A stretch of 64,000 nt of DNA from JAFGPL01 sp963781805 (lineage in GTDB: Bacteria > Bacteroidota > Bacteroidia > Bacteroidales > UBA10428), in contig CAWAHF010000004.1 of the NCBI GenBank assembly GCA_963781805.1, positions 930,001-994,000 of the forward strand, read 5' to 3'. Positions 27,267-35,787 of the stretch are shown piece after piece. A program made the position numbers and the translations under genes. The notes under the pieces were generated by a model that saw only the letters and a program-made list of their open reading frames with translations, had not been told where the DNA came from and ran no database searches. Each line of letters opens with the position of its first letter. Positions within the stretch are counted from its first letter, which is position 1.

Positions 27267-28682
27267 ATGAAAAGAAAAATAATTTTAATAATAGGAATAT
27301 TTGGTGCATTTCTTCTGTTTAACAGATGCACTGAAAGCTACATAGAAGGATATGACATTTCTCCAAACAGTCCTGTAGAAGTACTGGAATCAAATTTACT
27401 ATCAGCAGCTGAGGTAGCATTATTCGGAAATGTTACCGGTGAATTAGCCAGATTATCATCCATTTTTGTTCAAAGTCAGGCTGGTATATCCAATCAATCG
27501 CTTAATGAACAGGCAACATATCAGATTTTTGAAGGTGACAATGTTAATGATTGGGGTTCTATCTATGATGACTGGATGGAAACTTCCCAAAATCTAATTG
27601 ATCAGGCCGGGGATGTAAATCCATATTACAAAGGTATGGGATTAATACTTAAGGCTTGGGCAGGGGCCTTTGCCTCTGATATATGGGGTGATGTTCCCTT
27701 TTCTGAAGCACTTAAGGGAATAGATAACCTGAATCCTGCATTTGATTCACAGCAGTCCATTTATGCTTCCGTTCAAACTATGTTAAGTGATGGTATTACA
27801 AGCCTTAGTGTTGCTGAAAGTGCAAATCAATCTCTTCCGGGATCAGATGATTATATTTTTGGTGGTGATGTTTCAAAATGGATTAAAATGGCATGGGTTC
27901 TGAAAGCGCGTTATGCAAATCGCATAAGTAAAAAATCTGCCTCAAGTGCTGATGATGTATTGACATATCTTACAAATGCTAATCTCACTGGTATCGAGGA
28001 TAATGCTTATGCTCAATTCGGCGCAAATGCAAATAATGCAAATCAATGGTATGCATTTTACCAGACAAGAGCCGGTTATATGGGAATGGGTGAGTTTTTT
28101 ATTAACATGCTTGTAGCAAATAATGACCCCAGATTACCTTATTATTCCTCCGATAAAGATGTTGATGGAACAACTGTTGGTTATGTTGGATCACCTGCAG
28201 ATACAAGAAACTTTAATTTAAATGCAAGTGAAATCGGTCCGCTTTTTAACGCTTCTGCCCAACCGGTTCCGATGGTTACATATGAAGAAGCTAAATTTCT
28301 TGAAGCTGAAGCCCAGTTAAGAAAAAATCATCCAGACCTTGCTGCTATAGCATATAACGAAGGTGTTTTAGCATCTGTCCTTGCTGTTACCGGTGCTGAT
28401 GCTCCTACAGCATTTGTTACAAGTCAGGCATCAAAAACCGATGCCGATATTAACCTTGAAACAATAATACTGGGTAAATATGATGCACTTTTTACCCAGG
28501 TAGAAGTATGGTCAGACTGGAGAAGAACAGGATTTCCTACTCTGGTTGCAAATCCTGATCCATTGGCAAATAACGGTGGAATACCTTATAGGTTGCCGAC
28601 ACCTCTTGACGAACGTACTGCAAACGCTAATTATCAGGGTGTACTAAATATGTATCAAAAACCTTACTTTGCTGAAGATTAA
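27267..28682 (+). CDS. SusD/RagB-family surface lipoprotein
   Basis: 471 residues with a lipoprotein signal peptide ending at LLFNRC (Cys at about 21). The mature part is helical with tetratricopeptide-like units (for example NDWGSIYDDWMETSQNLIDQAG) and typical SusD elements such as FASDIWGDVPFSEALKG and EEAKFLEAEAQLRK. It is the shorter SusD-like-2 type. It caps the SusC barrel and binds glycan at the cell surface. It starts 11 bases after susC and is followed by a strong terminator, so the first locus is a two-gene operon. Confidence 0.92.
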   Translation: MKRKIILIIGIFGAFLLFNRCTESYIEGYDISPNSPVEVLESNLLSAAEVALFGNVTGELARLSSIFVQSQAGISNQSLNEQATYQIFEGDNVNDWGSIYDDWMETSQNLIDQAGDVNPYYKGMGLILKAWAGAFASDIWGDVPFSEALKGIDNLNPAFDSQQSIYASVQTMLSDGITSLSVAESANQSLPGSDDYIFGGDVSKWIKMAWVLKARYANRISKKSASSADDVLTYLTNANLTGIEDNAYAQFGANANNANQWYAFYQTRAGYMGMGEFFINMLVANNDPRLPYYSSDKDVDGTTVGYVGSPADTRNFNLNASEIGPLFNASAQPVPMVTYEEAKFLEAEAQLRKNHPDLAAIAYNEGVLASVLAVTGADAPTAFVTSQASKTDADINLETIILGKYDALFTQVEVWSDWRRTGFPTLVANPDPLANNGGIPYRLPTPLDERTANANYQGVLNMYQKPYFAED

Positions 28683-28709
28683 ACAATAAATTTCATTAAA
28701 TAATCTTTA

Positions 28710-28744
28710 AAAACCGTTCTGAAGAACAGAACGGTTTTTTTTTG
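28710..28744 (+). terminator. Terminator of first SusCD operon
   Basis: The arms AAAACCGTTCTG and ACAGAACGGTTTT form a strong stem followed by T residues. Confidence 0.9.
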
Positions 28745-28877
28745 GAAATAATAGCATTATTAGTACTAACCTTGTTTTTTGCTATATTATTTGACGGTCT
28801 TTAAAAACATTTAAACCTTTGAAATCATTGAAACTAACTTTAAATCTTTTTGTTTTTCAATCCTTTTTTAATATTCC

Positions 28878-28911
28878 TTTGCATTTAATACCCCAAAATT
28901 TGATAGTTTTG
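28878..28911 (+). promoter_or_regulatory. Candidate promoter of second SusCD operon
   Basis: TTTG at 28878-28881 and TAGTTTTG at 28904-28911 (exact TANNTTTG) are separated by 22 bases, slightly long. The start codon of susC is 39 bases downstream. Confidence 0.45.
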
Positions 28912-28950
28912 AAAAAACAATGTTATCCTTTTTACGTTTTAGGATAAAGC

Positions 28951-31900
28951 ATGAAAAAACTGAAATTTTTATTTTTTTCATTCCTTCTATTAGCTCCTGT
29001 AATCATTAATGGTCAGGAGTTGCAAATTACAGGAAGAGTGATAAGCGCTGAAGATAGTCTTTCCCTTCCCGGGGTTGCCATATATGTAAAGGGTACCCAG
29101 AACGGAGTAATTACGGATATTGACGGAATATATAATATTACAGTTCCTTCCGATACAGGTACTCTTGTATTTAGTTTTGTCGGGATGCAAAGCAAAGAAA
29201 TACAGGTAGCCGGCAGGAAAAAAATTGATGTCGCATTATCTCCTTCAACATTTCAACTCAATGAAATTGTGGTAACCGCACTGGGAATTAAGCGTGAAAG
29301 TAAGGCTCTTGGATATTCAGCGACAAGCGTCGGGAGCGACGAAATCACCGAAAGTCACGATCGAAGCATTCTGAATTCTTTACAGGGAAAAGTTGCAGGT
29401 GTTGATATCAGTACTTCATCCGGAGCTCCGGGTTCATCCACAAGAATTCTGTTCCGGGGCATATCTTCACTTAGCGGATCTAACCAACCTTTGTTTGTTG
29501 TAGACGGGGTGCCGTTAAACAATGGTTTTAGCGGCAGCACTTCTATTAATGGAGGCACCGATTTTGGCAATGGAGTAAATGATATAAATCCGGACGACAT
29601 CGAATCCATCACATTTCTAAAAGGTTCTGGCGGAGCTGCCCTGTATGGTGCAAGGGCAACCAATGGAGTTGTAGTTATAACAACTAAAAGGGGAAAAGCT
29701 GGAGTAGGTGCAAAACCCAACATAGAAATTAACAGCTCGGTAATGTTCGAAGAACCCTTAAGACTTATCCAGTATCAGAACGAATTTGGACAGGGTATAA
29801 ATGGAGATGCCGTGAGTTATGAGAATACTTCATGGGGTCCTAAATTTGATAACAAACTCAGGTATTGGGGAAACGAAGTGAATAACGCACTCAGAGTTAA
29901 AGCATATTCCGGTTTGCCAACCAATGTAAAAGAGTTTTTCGATACCGGTAAAAGCTTCAATAATTCCATTTCCATATCGAATGGCAATGAATTGGCAACC
30001 TATTATTTTTCGTATTCAAATATTACCAGCGATGGCATATTCCCGACCAATTCAGACAGTTATAACCGCAATACCATCTCTTTGCATGCTACAACCAATA
30101 TTTCAGACAGGTTTACAGCTTCCTCTTCCATAAATTATGTAAAGAAAAATAACAAATCTGTTCCTTCCGGTCAGGGAAATCAATCGGTTTATAACCAGGT
30201 AATGCAGACTCCGAGAGATATTAGTCTTCTGGAACTTCAGGATATTAACAGCGAATGGAATAATATCGACAACTTTTATTCGCAATATACTGTCAATCCT
30301 TACTTTATTCTGAAAAAGAACGGCAATAACAACAATGAAGACAGGCTATACGGAAACCTCGAATTCAATTATAAATTTACCAGTTTCCTGACTGCCACTT
30401 ACAGACTGGGAGGAGATGTTTCGAATGAACAGTTGAAGCAATGGCGGTCAATAATTGACCCTAAGGGAGCCAATGAATTCACTTCAATAAATGAGCCGGG
30501 ACTTGATGGTGAATCTTCAAGTTATGTAATGCAACTCAACAGTGATTTCATTCTGAGTTTCAACAAAAAAATAAAAAACTTCGGAGTGAATGTCATCGTA
30601 GGTCAAAACATTAATCAACGAAGCTCAAAAAGCATCTTTGCTCAGGTAAATAACTTGACAATTGATGGTTTCTACCAGATTTCGAATACCTCCGAATCAC
30701 CTTATGCAGGCGAGACCTTTGCCAGACGAAGACTAATGGGAGTTTACGGAAGCCTGGATCTTTCCTATAAAAGTGTGCTATTTGTTTCGGCAACTGCAAG
30801 AAACGACTGGAGCTCAACGTTGCCCCTAAGAAATAATTCCTTTTTCTATCCTTCAGTGAACTCTTCGTTTGTTTTTACTGAGTTGCTGCCACAGCTAAGC
30901 AAAGTAATCCCATTTGGTAAAATCAGAGTATCCTGGACCCAGGTAGGAAACGATGCCCCACCCTATTTGATTTATGATGTTTTTACATCAGCAGGTCATT
31001 CAGACGGATATGGTTTCTTAAGCTATCCACTCGCTGGAATAAATTCGTTCGAAGTCTCAAATCTGATTGGGAATGAAAATCTGAAACCTGAACTTACTAC
31101 CGAAATGGAAATGGGTACGGACCTCCGCTTTTTTGATAACCGGATCGGAATTGATTTCTCTTACTATGACAAGACAACAACAGATCTTATCTGGCCCGCA
31201 CCATTAGCTAATTCATCGGGTTATAGCTCAAAAACCATCAATCTGGGCAAGCTGACCAACAGAGGAGTTGAAATGTTATTAAATCTAACACCCGTTCGCA
31301 CAAAAAATCTAACCTGGGATGTTTCATTTAATTTCTCAAAAAATAAAAATAAATTGGTTGAATTAACCGAAGGACTTGACAGAATCGTATTTAATGGCAT
31401 TGCTGTGGATGGCGGAGAACAGATTTATTTTGTCGGAAAACCTGGACGTCCTGTGGGTATTTTCGAAGGACGAACCGTGATGCGCGACGATCAGGGAAGG
31501 ATTGTTGTTGACAATACGGGTCTGCCAAAAGCTGCTGAAGACCTTGTGGAATATGGAGACAGGGAATACAACTATATCGGAGGTATTTTGAATCGTATTA
31601 CGTTTAAGGGTTTATCTCTTTCAGCCAGCATGGATATTAAGCAGGGAGGTATTATGTATTCAAAAACCAAAGAAATATCTGTATGGGCAGGAACAGTGCC
31701 GATTACAGTCTATAACATGCGTGAGCCTTTCATTATCCCAAATTCGGTTTATGAAACAGGAAAAGATGCTCATGGTGAACCTATATATGAAACAAATACT
31801 ATCCCGGTTGATGCTAATCATATTACTGACTATTGGGGTAATGGAGGAACACAACTTGATGGTATTTCATTTATTGATAAATCGTATGTGAAACTTAGAG

Positions 31901-32130
31901 AGGTAATCCTTTCTTACCATTTCCCGGTACGACTAATCAGTAAAATAAAATTACAGGGACTCGAACTAAGCGTCATTGGGAGAAATTTATTGTTATGGAC
32001 CCCTAAGGACCAGACCTTTATTGATCCTGAACTAACTACATTTGGAACCGATCTAAATGGCGATTTTGGTGAATTTGGTGCAGAGCCCACTGTAAGAAGT
32101 GTTACGTTTAGTCTGAAGGTGGTGTTGTAA
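28951..32130 (+). CDS. SusC/RagA-family TonB-dependent outer-membrane transporter (second locus)
   Basis: 1059 residues. Signal peptide (about 1-21, ending at INGQ), carboxypeptidase-regulatory domain (ITGRVISAEDSLSLPGVAIYV), plug (FQLNEIVVTALGIKRESKAL, GVDISTSSGAPGSSTRILFRG, NQPLFVVDGVPLN) and barrel ending in RSVTFSLKVVL. It resembles the 24187 protein in layout but is clearly divergent in sequence, so it is not a recent duplicate. The first gene of a five-gene operon; its SusD partner begins 9 bases downstream but carries an insertion. Confidence 0.93.
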   Translation: MKKLKFLFFSFLLLAPVIINGQELQITGRVISAEDSLSLPGVAIYVKGTQNGVITDIDGIYNITVPSDTGTLVFSFVGMQSKEIQVAGRKKIDVALSPSTFQLNEIVVTALGIKRESKALGYSATSVGSDEITESHDRSILNSLQGKVAGVDISTSSGAPGSSTRILFRGISSLSGSNQPLFVVDGVPLNNGFSGSTSINGGTDFGNGVNDINPDDIESITFLKGSGGAALYGARATNGVVVITTKRGKAGVGAKPNIEINSSVMFEEPLRLIQYQNEFGQGINGDAVSYENTSWGPKFDNKLRYWGNEVNNALRVKAYSGLPTNVKEFFDTGKSFNNSISISNGNELATYYFSYSNITSDGIFPTNSDSYNRNTISLHATTNISDRFTASSSINYVKKNNKSVPSGQGNQSVYNQVMQTPRDISLLELQDINSEWNNIDNFYSQYTVNPYFILKKNGNNNNEDRLYGNLEFNYKFTSFLTATYRLGGDVSNEQLKQWRSIIDPKGANEFTSINEPGLDGESSSYVMQLNSDFILSFNKKIKNFGVNVIVGQNINQRSSKSIFAQVNNLTIDGFYQISNTSESPYAGETFARRRLMGVYGSLDLSYKSVLFVSATARNDWSSTLPLRNNSFFYPSVNSSFVFTELLPQLSKVIPFGKIRVSWTQVGNDAPPYLIYDVFTSAGHSDGYGFLSYPLAGINSFEVSNLIGNENLKPELTTEMEMGTDLRFFDNRIGIDFSYYDKTTTDLIWPAPLANSSGYSSKTINLGKLTNRGVEMLLNLTPVRTKNLTWDVSFNFSKNKNKLVELTEGLDRIVFNGIAVDGGEQIYFVGKPGRPVGIFEGRTVMRDDQGRIVVDNTGLPKAAEDLVEYGDREYNYIGGILNRITFKGLSLSASMDIKQGGIMYSKTKEISVWAGTVPITVYNMREPFIIPNSVYETGKDAHGEPIYETNTIPVDANHITDYWGNGGTQLDGISFIDKSYVKLREVILSYHFPVRLISKIKLQGLELSVIGRNLLLWTPKDQTFIDPELTTFGTDLNGDFGEFGAEPTVRSVTFSLKVVL

Positions 32131-32139
32131 AAAGGAAGT

Positions 32140-34395
32140 ATGAAAAAAGCAAATCAAAATATTTTTGGAGAGCTCTCCCCCTTAGAAAAGGGGGCCGGGG
32201 GGATTGACTCTTCCTCCCCCCTAGAAAAGGGGGCCGGGGGGATTGACTCTTCCTCCCCCTTAGAAAAGGGGGCCGGGGGGATTGACTCTTCCTCCCCCTT
32301 AGAAAAGGGGGCCGGGGGGATTGACTCTTCCTCCCCCTTAGAAAAGGGGGCCGGGGGGATTGACTCTTCCTCCCCCTTAGAAAAGGGGGCCGGGGGGATT
32401 GACTCTTCCTCCCCCTTAGAAAAGGGGGCCGGGGGGATTGACTCTTCTCCTAAATCCCACTATAACAAAAAGCTCAAATCATTTGCAAGAAAACTCAGAA
32501 ATAATTCAACTCCGGGTGAAATAAAACTTTGGAAAGAAGCATTACGAAGCAAAAAAATGCTTGGATTTCAGTTCCTTAGACAGTTTCCGATTGATAATTA
32601 TATTGCAGATTTTGCTTGCAGAAAACTAAAATTGATTATTGAAGTTGATGGGTATTCCCATAATTTCAAACATGATGAAGATAAAAAAAGAGACAAACGT
32701 CTTGGTATATTAGGTTATACGGTTCTTCGCTTTGAAGAGCGCGAGGTAATTAATGATTTTGATAATGTTATTAGGACTTTGGAAGGTATTATCGGGCAAA
32801 TGAATTCAGGTCAATCCCCCCGGCCCTCTTTTCTAAGGGGGAGAAGCCCACAGAAAATTGCAAAGGTCTTAAAAATATTACTGTTTTTATTTGCATTATT
32901 TCTTTCTTCCTGCAGCGACTGGTTTGATATAAATAAAGATCCGAACAATCCTGACCAGGCGAATGAAAAGCTTACTATTTCTGCAGGAATTTCATCGGTG
33001 GCTTATGTCTACGGTGGAAAATACCAGGTGTTGGGAGCTTTGTGGTCTCAGCAATGGACCCAGTCTCCGGGCGCTTCTCAATATTCCGGTCTGGATTCGT
33101 ATGATATCAACAGCAGTACATACGACAGCAGACAGTATGGCGAACTGTATTCGGGCGCGCTTAAAAATCTTGAATATGTTAAAAATCTGGCCCGTCAAAA
33201 AGAAAATTGGGGCTATTATCTGATTGCCTCCGTTATGCAGTGCTATACTTTTCAAATCCTTGCCGATCTATATGATGAAATCCCTTTTTCCCAGGCATTA
33301 AAAGGAGATGAGGGCATTACCAGTCCTGTGTATGAGAAAGGACAGGATATATACGACAGTCTGATTGTAAGGCTGGATGAAGCGCTATCTCATGATTTTG
33401 AAGCCGAAACAGTCGAAGAAGTTGGAGATGAAGATCTTCTTTTCCAGGGCAATATTGAACGTTGGAAACAGTTTGCCAATACCCTGAAACTGAAAATTTA
33501 TCTCAGGGAAGTTTATAAAGATCCCTCTACTTGTGAAACGGGCATTAAAGCGTTATACAGCAATACGTCTTTAAAATTGCTGACAAATGACGCAGCAATG
33601 ACTCAGTTTGTGAATGAGACAGGAAAGTCAAATCCATTGTATGAAACAGAGATCAGGTTTTTTAACAACCCAAACCTCATTCTGAGCAATACACTTTATA
33701 GTTTTCTTAGTGATAAAGGTGATTTGGACAGGCTTAATGCCATGTTCGATTATCCCGAAACCGGCGGTGGACATAAGGCTCTGGTCCAGGGAAATTATAA
33801 TGATCCCGAGGAACCTACAGGTACAAACAGCACCAGTTTCTCAAAACCGGTAATTCTCCCTTCAACCCCGGTATATATAATGTCGGAAAGTGAGGCCTGT
33901 TTTCTTCAGGCAGAAGCCATCATCAGATATAATGTAAAGCCTTATTCTACAGCAAAAGATTTATACAACCAGGGAATAGAAGCTTCATTTATAAGATTGT
34001 TATACCCTTATGGCTACAGTTTTACTGAGATTACTACTCTTGCCGAACAATTTTATGGCCCGGGTCAGCCCTATGAATTTCCTGCTGAGGGTAGTCCTGT
34101 TGAAGATTTAGTAAAAGCAATTATTGTACAAAAATGGATAGCACTTGAAGGTATTCAAAGTCTCGAAACCTTTTTCGAACATAACAGAACTCATTATCCG
34201 AAGGAAAGTGCTGTGCCTGCCTCGGATGAAAGCAATTATGTTCCGGGCGAATTTACCGTCTCGGTAAACAATGTAACCAGTGGTAAATTTCCAAAGCGAT
34301 TGATATTTCCAGAATCAGAATATTCATCAAACATTAACACTCCGGATAAGAAAGAAGTATTTGAAAAAGTCTGGTGGGATGTAAAGAGTGAATGA
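32140..34395 (+). CDS. SusD-family lipoprotein with an in-frame DUF559 nuclease insertion at its 5' end
   Basis: 751 residues in one frame. Residues 1-11 precede seven copies of the 13-residue unit SPLEKGAGGIDSS (about 12-103). Next comes a DUF559 domain (about 104-215, Vsr-like PD-(D/E)XK fold: IADFACRKLKLIIEVDGYSH with Asp157, Glu168, Asp170, and YTVLRFEEREV). A second copy of the repeat in inverse orientation follows, and then a lipoprotein signal peptide (KVLKILLFLFALFLSSC, Cys258) and a normal SusD body (WFDINKDPNNPDQ ... EACFLQAEAIIRY). A 751-residue fusion would hide the signal peptide inside the protein. SusD more likely starts at the ATG at 32800 (residue 221), which restores a lipoprotein leader with a 21-residue polar lead-in. 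The 32140 start would then serve the nuclease. Confidence 0.8.
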   Translation: MKKANQNIFGELSPLEKGAGGIDSSSPLEKGAGGIDSSSPLEKGAGGIDSSSPLEKGAGGIDSSSPLEKGAGGIDSSSPLEKGAGGIDSSSPLEKGAGGIDSSPKSHYNKKLKSFARKLRNNSTPGEIKLWKEALRSKKMLGFQFLRQFPIDNYIADFACRKLKLIIEVDGYSHNFKHDEDKKRDKRLGILGYTVLRFEEREVINDFDNVIRTLEGIIGQMNSGQSPRPSFLRGRSPQKIAKVLKILLFLFALFLSSCSDWFDINKDPNNPDQANEKLTISAGISSVAYVYGGKYQVLGALWSQQWTQSPGASQYSGLDSYDINSSTYDSRQYGELYSGALKNLEYVKNLARQKENWGYYLIASVMQCYTFQILADLYDEIPFSQALKGDEGITSPVYEKGQDIYDSLIVRLDEALSHDFEAETVEEVGDEDLLFQGNIERWKQFANTLKLKIYLREVYKDPSTCETGIKALYSNTSLKLLTNDAAMTQFVNETGKSNPLYETEIRFFNNPNLILSNTLYSFLSDKGDLDRLNAMFDYPETGGGHKALVQGNYNDPEEPTGTNSTSFSKPVILPSTPVYIMSESEACFLQAEAIIRYNVKPYSTAKDLYNQGIEASFIRLLYPYGYSFTEITTLAEQFYGPGQPYEFPAEGSPVEDLVKAIIVQKWIALEGIQSLETFFEHNRTHYPKESAVPASDESNYVPGEFTVSVNNVTSGKFPKRLIFPESEYSSNINTPDKKEVFEKVWWDVKSE
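32175..32447. repeat. Seven tandem 39-bp repeats, in frame
   Basis: Unit: ctcccccttagaaaag, then ggggccggggggattgactcttc. Seven consecutive copies are nearly identical (the second has a C for T). Each unit is itself partly palindromic (CCCCCTT/AAGGGGG). With a length of 39 bases, a gain or loss of copies keeps the reading frame. There are no unique spacers, so it is not a CRISPR array. Confidence 0.95.
32175..32843. mobile_element. Candidate DUF559 nuclease cassette with repeat termini
   Basis: The left end is the seven-copy 39-bp array; the right end is one copy in reverse (GGTCAATCCCCCCGG, then ccctcttttctaaggggga, to 32843) differing at only two positions from the reversed unit over about 34 bases. 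Between them lies one DUF559 nuclease reading frame. No transposase is present. The cassette sits between the start codon after susC and the SusD signal peptide and keeps the frame open throughout. Confidence 0.6.
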
Positions 34396-34480
34396 TTCTG
34401 AGATTGGTTGATTTAGAGATTGAGAGATTGAAAGATTGAAAATATGGAAGAATGCAAGGTTGGATGGATGAATCTATGGT

Positions 34481-35134
34481 ATGATGTTTAAGAAAATTAA
34501 CATATTATCCCTAATAATTAGTATAGCTTTGATGATAAGCTGCGATAGATGGGACGATACAGCCGATGTTTCACATATCAGTTATTTACCTGTATTTGAT
34601 ATGTTTGGAGGTGAATTTATCTCCATTATTAAAGATTCGGCGAATTTTAAACTTCCTCCCATCCGGGCTACAGTTCAGGGAAAAGATGTCAGTTGGTATT
34701 ATTTAAGTAATTATTATGATGTCAAAACACCGGGAGTTTATATAATTTCTTACTATGCCGAAAATTCTGAAGGCTTTTCTGCAACCGGTGACAGAATCCT
34801 GGCTGTTACATTTGAAAGTGTTGTAAATAATGATTTGTCAGGTACTTTTGAACGGAATGTATTTGGTCCGGCAGAGATGACCCTAACCAGGATTGATGCA
34901 AAAGGTCTTTATAAATGCAATGATGTACTAGGCTTCCCAGGATTTCCTATGCCTGGAAAGATTGCAGATCTTGGTAAAAACAGGCTTGCTTTGCTTCCAG
35001 GAGAAGGTTTCTTTGGCAAATATGATGTTTCGGACGGAAGTTATACAAAGAACTCTATTTCGTGGACAGTAAAACTTCTCGATCCACCAAACGAAGGAAT
35101 TGAAGTACCTGTAACCTGGATTAGAACTGAATAA
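34481..35134 (+). CDS. Lipoprotein of the SusCD operon, BT_2262/DUF5012-like
   Basis: 217 residues. A lipoprotein signal peptide ends at LMISC (Cys at about 21). A beta-sandwich region (about 30-115) contains PPIRATVQGKDVSWYYLSN and GVYIISYYAENSEGFSATGDRIL, like the immunoglobulin-type DUF5012/DUF5011 domain often found in surface glycan-binding proteins; the C-terminal half is a second beta-rich unit. It lies 85 bases after the SusD stop, within the locus, so it is likely an accessory surface-binding lipoprotein. The exact family is a tentative call. An alternative start lies 3 bases downstream (MFKKIN). Confidence 0.6.
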   Translation: MMFKKINILSLIISIALMISCDRWDDTADVSHISYLPVFDMFGGEFISIIKDSANFKLPPIRATVQGKDVSWYYLSNYYDVKTPGVYIISYYAENSEGFSATGDRILAVTFESVVNNDLSGTFERNVFGPAEMTLTRIDAKGLYKCNDVLGFPGFPMPGKIADLGKNRLALLPGEGFFGKYDVSDGSYTKNSISWTVKLLDPPNEGIEVPVTWIRTE

Positions 35135-35161
35135 TTGACTTTGAAGAAAGTAGTAGTATAT

Positions 35162-35761
35162 ATGAGAATTTTTATTAAAAAATTATTCCCGGCATTGATC
35201 ATCATGATAATGTCAATAATAATTTCATGCCAGGATAACGGGTATGATATAGAATATCAGGATGGTTATCCAACTAAGCTTGCAGGTAACTGGATAGCTT
35301 ATGATTATCAGCTGAATAAAAGCGATTATTTAGCCGCGCTTGATACCATAAATAAATTTGATCTTAGTTATCAATCTGAGTTTGACAATTTTCTTAATCT
35401 GATAGAATTGAATGCAAGATCAGACAAATATGATTTAGTTACTGCCCTCGATCCCGAAAACGACCATAATATTATTTTTAATAATATTTATAATTCCGGA
35501 TATCGGACCAGAGTGGTGTATGATACGACCAAATTCAGCACCAAGCTGGGCGAACAACTCAATAAACTTACAACCGGGGGATTGAACGTAAACTACATCT
35601 CTCTTTCGGGGCAGCTTGTAGTAGATTCACAGGGCGATATTCTTTTCATTATCCTGGGCCTGTATGACAATGAAAGCGCGCTTATAGAATCATTATTTAT
35701 AACCGCCTACCGCAAAACCGGATTTGAAGATACTGACTATCAAAGCCTGTTGGGCAAGTAA
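35162..35761 (+). CDS. Putative lipid-binding-type lipoprotein of the SusCD operon
   Basis: 199 residues from the ATG at 35162, which starts a clear lipoprotein leader (MRIFIKKLFPALIIMIMSIIISC); the TTG at 35135 adds nine residues and is less likely. The mature protein has GNWIAYDYQ and a beta-rich remainder resembling the lipocalin-like lipid-binding lipoproteins that often end SusCD operons in Bacteroidota (the pattern G-N-W near the start). The assignment is by this resemblance and by position. The gene is 27 bases from the preceding stop and 26 bases before the next start. Confidence 0.5.
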   Translation: MRIFIKKLFPALIIMIMSIIISCQDNGYDIEYQDGYPTKLAGNWIAYDYQLNKSDYLAALDTINKFDLSYQSEFDNFLNLIELNARSDKYDLVTALDPENDHNIIFNNIYNSGYRTRVVYDTTKFSTKLGEQLNKLTTGGLNVNYISLSGQLVVDSQGDILFIILGLYDNESALIESLFITAYRKTGFEDTDYQSLLGK

Positions 35762-35787
35762 GTGAAATAAAATGTAAACTGCTAAGG

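Noticed and set aside
32175..32447. CRISPR array
   Set aside because: The 39-bp units are contiguous, with no unique spacers and no cas genes; it is a tandem repeat read as protein.
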